Origin: UBA4744 sp963718995
GTDB taxonomy: Bacteria; Actinomycetota; Acidimicrobiia; Spongiisociales; UBA4744
Length of the DNA: 64,000 nt
Direction: 5' to 3'
Assembly: GCA_963718995.1 (NCBI GenBank)
Contig: CAVRAP010000017.1
Location: forward strand, 39,490 to 103,489
The notes below the pieces were generated by a model that did no database searches, was not told where the DNA came from, and was given only the letters and a program-made list of their open reading frames with translations. Both the position numbers and the translations under genes were made by a program. Positions 62,955-64,000 of this stretch are shown piece by piece. Each line of letters opens with the position of its first letter. Positions within the stretch are counted from its first letter, which is position 1.

Positions 62955-63039
62955 ATGCAACACCCACGACCGGTCATGCAGCAACGTCGCACCGACAGAC
63001 ATTGCCGGCAACAAGCGATCTCGCGACAGGACCCTGTCA
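62333..63039. repeat. Five copies of a 9-mer, TGACAGGGT/ACCCTGTCA
   Basis: Copies at 62333-62341, 62356-62364 and 63031-63039 (ACCCTGTCA) and 62475-62483 and 62584-62592 (TGACAGGGT). The last one sits in a small palindrome GACAGG-AC-CCTGTC. About 0.5 copies are expected by chance in the whole 64 kb. Confidence 0.6.
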
Positions 63040-63101
63040 ACGCCACACGCACGTGCAACAAGTTGCGGTCGGTTAACTGGTTTACCGGGGAGGTGAGGTG
63101 A
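62955..63101 (+). CDS. Short basic ORF, 48 aa
   Basis: MQHPRPVMQQRRTDRHCRQQ, then a Thr/Arg-rich tail. AAAGGA nine bases upstream; its TGA overlaps the next ATG (TGATG). Arg/Gln-rich and unlike anything I know. May be chance. Confidence 0.3.
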   Translation: MQHPRPVMQQRRTDRHCRQQAISRQDPVNATRTCNKLRSVNWFTGEVR

Positions 63102-63175
63102 TGGCCTTGAATCGTGGCAGCACGCTGACCAAGATCGATCGAAAGGTCTTCGCCGAGCTGGGGCACATGTTGTGA
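63101..63175 (+). CDS. 24-codon ORF with strong ribosome site
   Basis: MALNRGSTLTKIDRKVFAEL, then GHML and TGA. GGGGAGGTGAGG lies just before the ATG. Could be a fragment of a longer broken gene; a frame change after it is possible. Confidence 0.3.
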   Translation: MALNRGSTLTKIDRKVFAELGHML

Positions 63176-63254
63176 CCCAAACGGTGAAAGTTCCGGTCTC
63201 GGGAATGCGATGTGGTCCACGTGGAGACGCTACTGCGAGGCGTCGCGATTGACG

Positions 63255-63637
63255 ATGGGGGAGGTATTGCCGGTCTATCGACCAGGAACTCGGCGCGCTC
63301 GTCAGCAAGGACGAGCCTCACGGGGAGCGATATTCGCCGCGGAGCTGGAGCGCCGGTTGGTTGCCAGGTCTGAGGCTCTCGACATCCGGGAACGCCGTCT
63401 GGACCAACGAGAGCAGTCGCTGAGAGAATCGGAGCGTCTCCTGCGGGCCCGAACCAGACCGCTTGAGCTATCGAGCAGGCCGGAGTGTTGGTCGAACTAC
63501 CGCGCGGTTTGGGTTACAAGCGGTGCCACGGCATCGATCTGCTACCTCGAGGTGAGTTATGGATGTGTCCGGAATTGCTCGATCACGGACGCCACAGAGT
63601 GGGTCGGTGGGGCCCCAGCGTGAATATGCGCTGGTGA
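63255..63637 (+). CDS. Coiled-coil protein with conserved-looking C terminus (one frameshift)
   Basis: First part ELERRLVARSEALDIRERR and LDQREQSLRESERLLRART is a heptad-like coil. One base is missing near 63467; adding it continues as AIEQAGVLVELPRGLGYKRC, then HGIDLLPRGELWMCPELLDHGR to a TGA at 63637, about 127 residues. Two Cys and several His in the tail could bind metal. Not recognised. Confidence 0.4.
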
Positions 63638-63763
63638 ACCGGACTGGAGTGCTCCAGAAGCGCAGGCCGGATAAGGCGCAGATACTTTGACTTGAAACCA
63701 TCGTCACTAGAACGAAAGCGGTCGCGAGCGGGGCTTCGTTTTCCTAGCCGGTTCCGGCGCACC

Positions 63764-63992
63764 ATGAGCGCTGCACTGTGCTTTACCGTCCCGATCGAAC
63801 AGTCGCCTCCTACAGATTGAGTTCTTTAAGAAGGCATGCCGCGCATCCTCGAGGGCAGGTGTTCTCCAACGCACCGAACGCCTCTTCAGAGAACTGGACT
63901 CCAGGCTTGATCTCACCGCCCGCAGACCGACGGGGGAGGTTTGGGGACTGGATGCCAAATCGTTCCTTGAGAGTCGAGAAAACGTCAAGTGA
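63764..63992 (+). pseudogene. Small unrecognised ORF with a frame break
   Basis: ATG at 63764 reads MSAALCFTVPIEQ; then one frame over, RLLQIEFFKKACRASSRAGV and RTERLFRELDSRLDLTARR run to TGA at 63992. The second frame has no start codon of its own. Codon use looks coding. The minus-strand open frame over the same bases is less protein-like. Confidence 0.35.
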
Positions 63993-64000
63993 CGGAGGGT

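Noticed and set aside
62592..63308. Minus-strand open frame of 238 codons over the repeat region
   Set aside because: Pro/Arg-rich without any domain, crosses repeats, and conflicts with plus-strand ORFs that have ribosome sites.

Overview
The window reads as a high-GC actinobacterial chromosome segment, probably from a deep-branching lineage such as Acidimicrobiia. This is an inference from gene content: the uvrC-rapZ-yvcK-pgk-tpiA-secG neighbourhood, paired ArsA/Get3-like ATPases, a Tad/Flp pilus locus, many starts that look leaderless (a TANNNT hexamer 6-9 nt before the codon), and overlapping ATGA/GTGA starts and stops. Nearly all of the first 60.4 kb is core chromosome. The last 3.5 kb looks like a mobile or degraded accessory segment entered at a tRNA-Leu gene.

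Layout. 1-2.6 kb: 3' part of dnaE. 2.7-12.1 kb: two ArsA-like ATPases, a double-length ThyX-like protein, an EamA-thioesterase-xpt operon, nth, and MATE and MFS exporters. 12.3-20.0 kb: ccdA, trpE, ygfZ, then trpC-trpF-trpB-trpA and a GT87-like membrane protein, nearly all coupled by overlapping codons. 20.2-26.8 kb: a membrane protein, tRNA-Leu(CAA), a small coiled-coil protein, polA and rpsA. 26.8-37.8 kb: a Tad locus (26-codon leader ORF, cpaB, cpaE, cpaF, a vWA-TadB fusion, tadC, a membrane protein), two Flp pilins on the other strand and a NarL-type two-component pair. 37.8-53.5 kb: coaE, uvrB, uvrA and uvrC, interspersed with polytopic membrane proteins of cell-surface-glycopolymer type, several of them broken. 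53.6-60.4 kb: rapZ, yvcK, pgk, tpiA, gpmA, secG and a peptide-type solute-binding protein. 60.4-64 kb: tRNA-Leu(GAG), a serine recombinase reading into the tRNA 3' end, and a repeat-rich stretch with small unrecognised ORFs.

Regulation. The promoters of uvrA and uvrB share a 23-nt element matching TTGTCR-N11-TANNNT, the form of the mycobacterial RecA-independent (PafBC) DNA-damage promoter. trpC has a leaderless-type promoter preceded by a perfect 8-bp inverted repeat.

Data-quality caution. I saw no frame break before about 28 kb. From cpaE to the right-hand end at least 14 loci carry single-base breaks, including uvrA, uvrC, yvcK and coaE. In most of them the frame resumes in otherwise normal protein, so indel errors in the assembly are the simplest explanation. 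I give such genes as whole loci and mark where the break lies.
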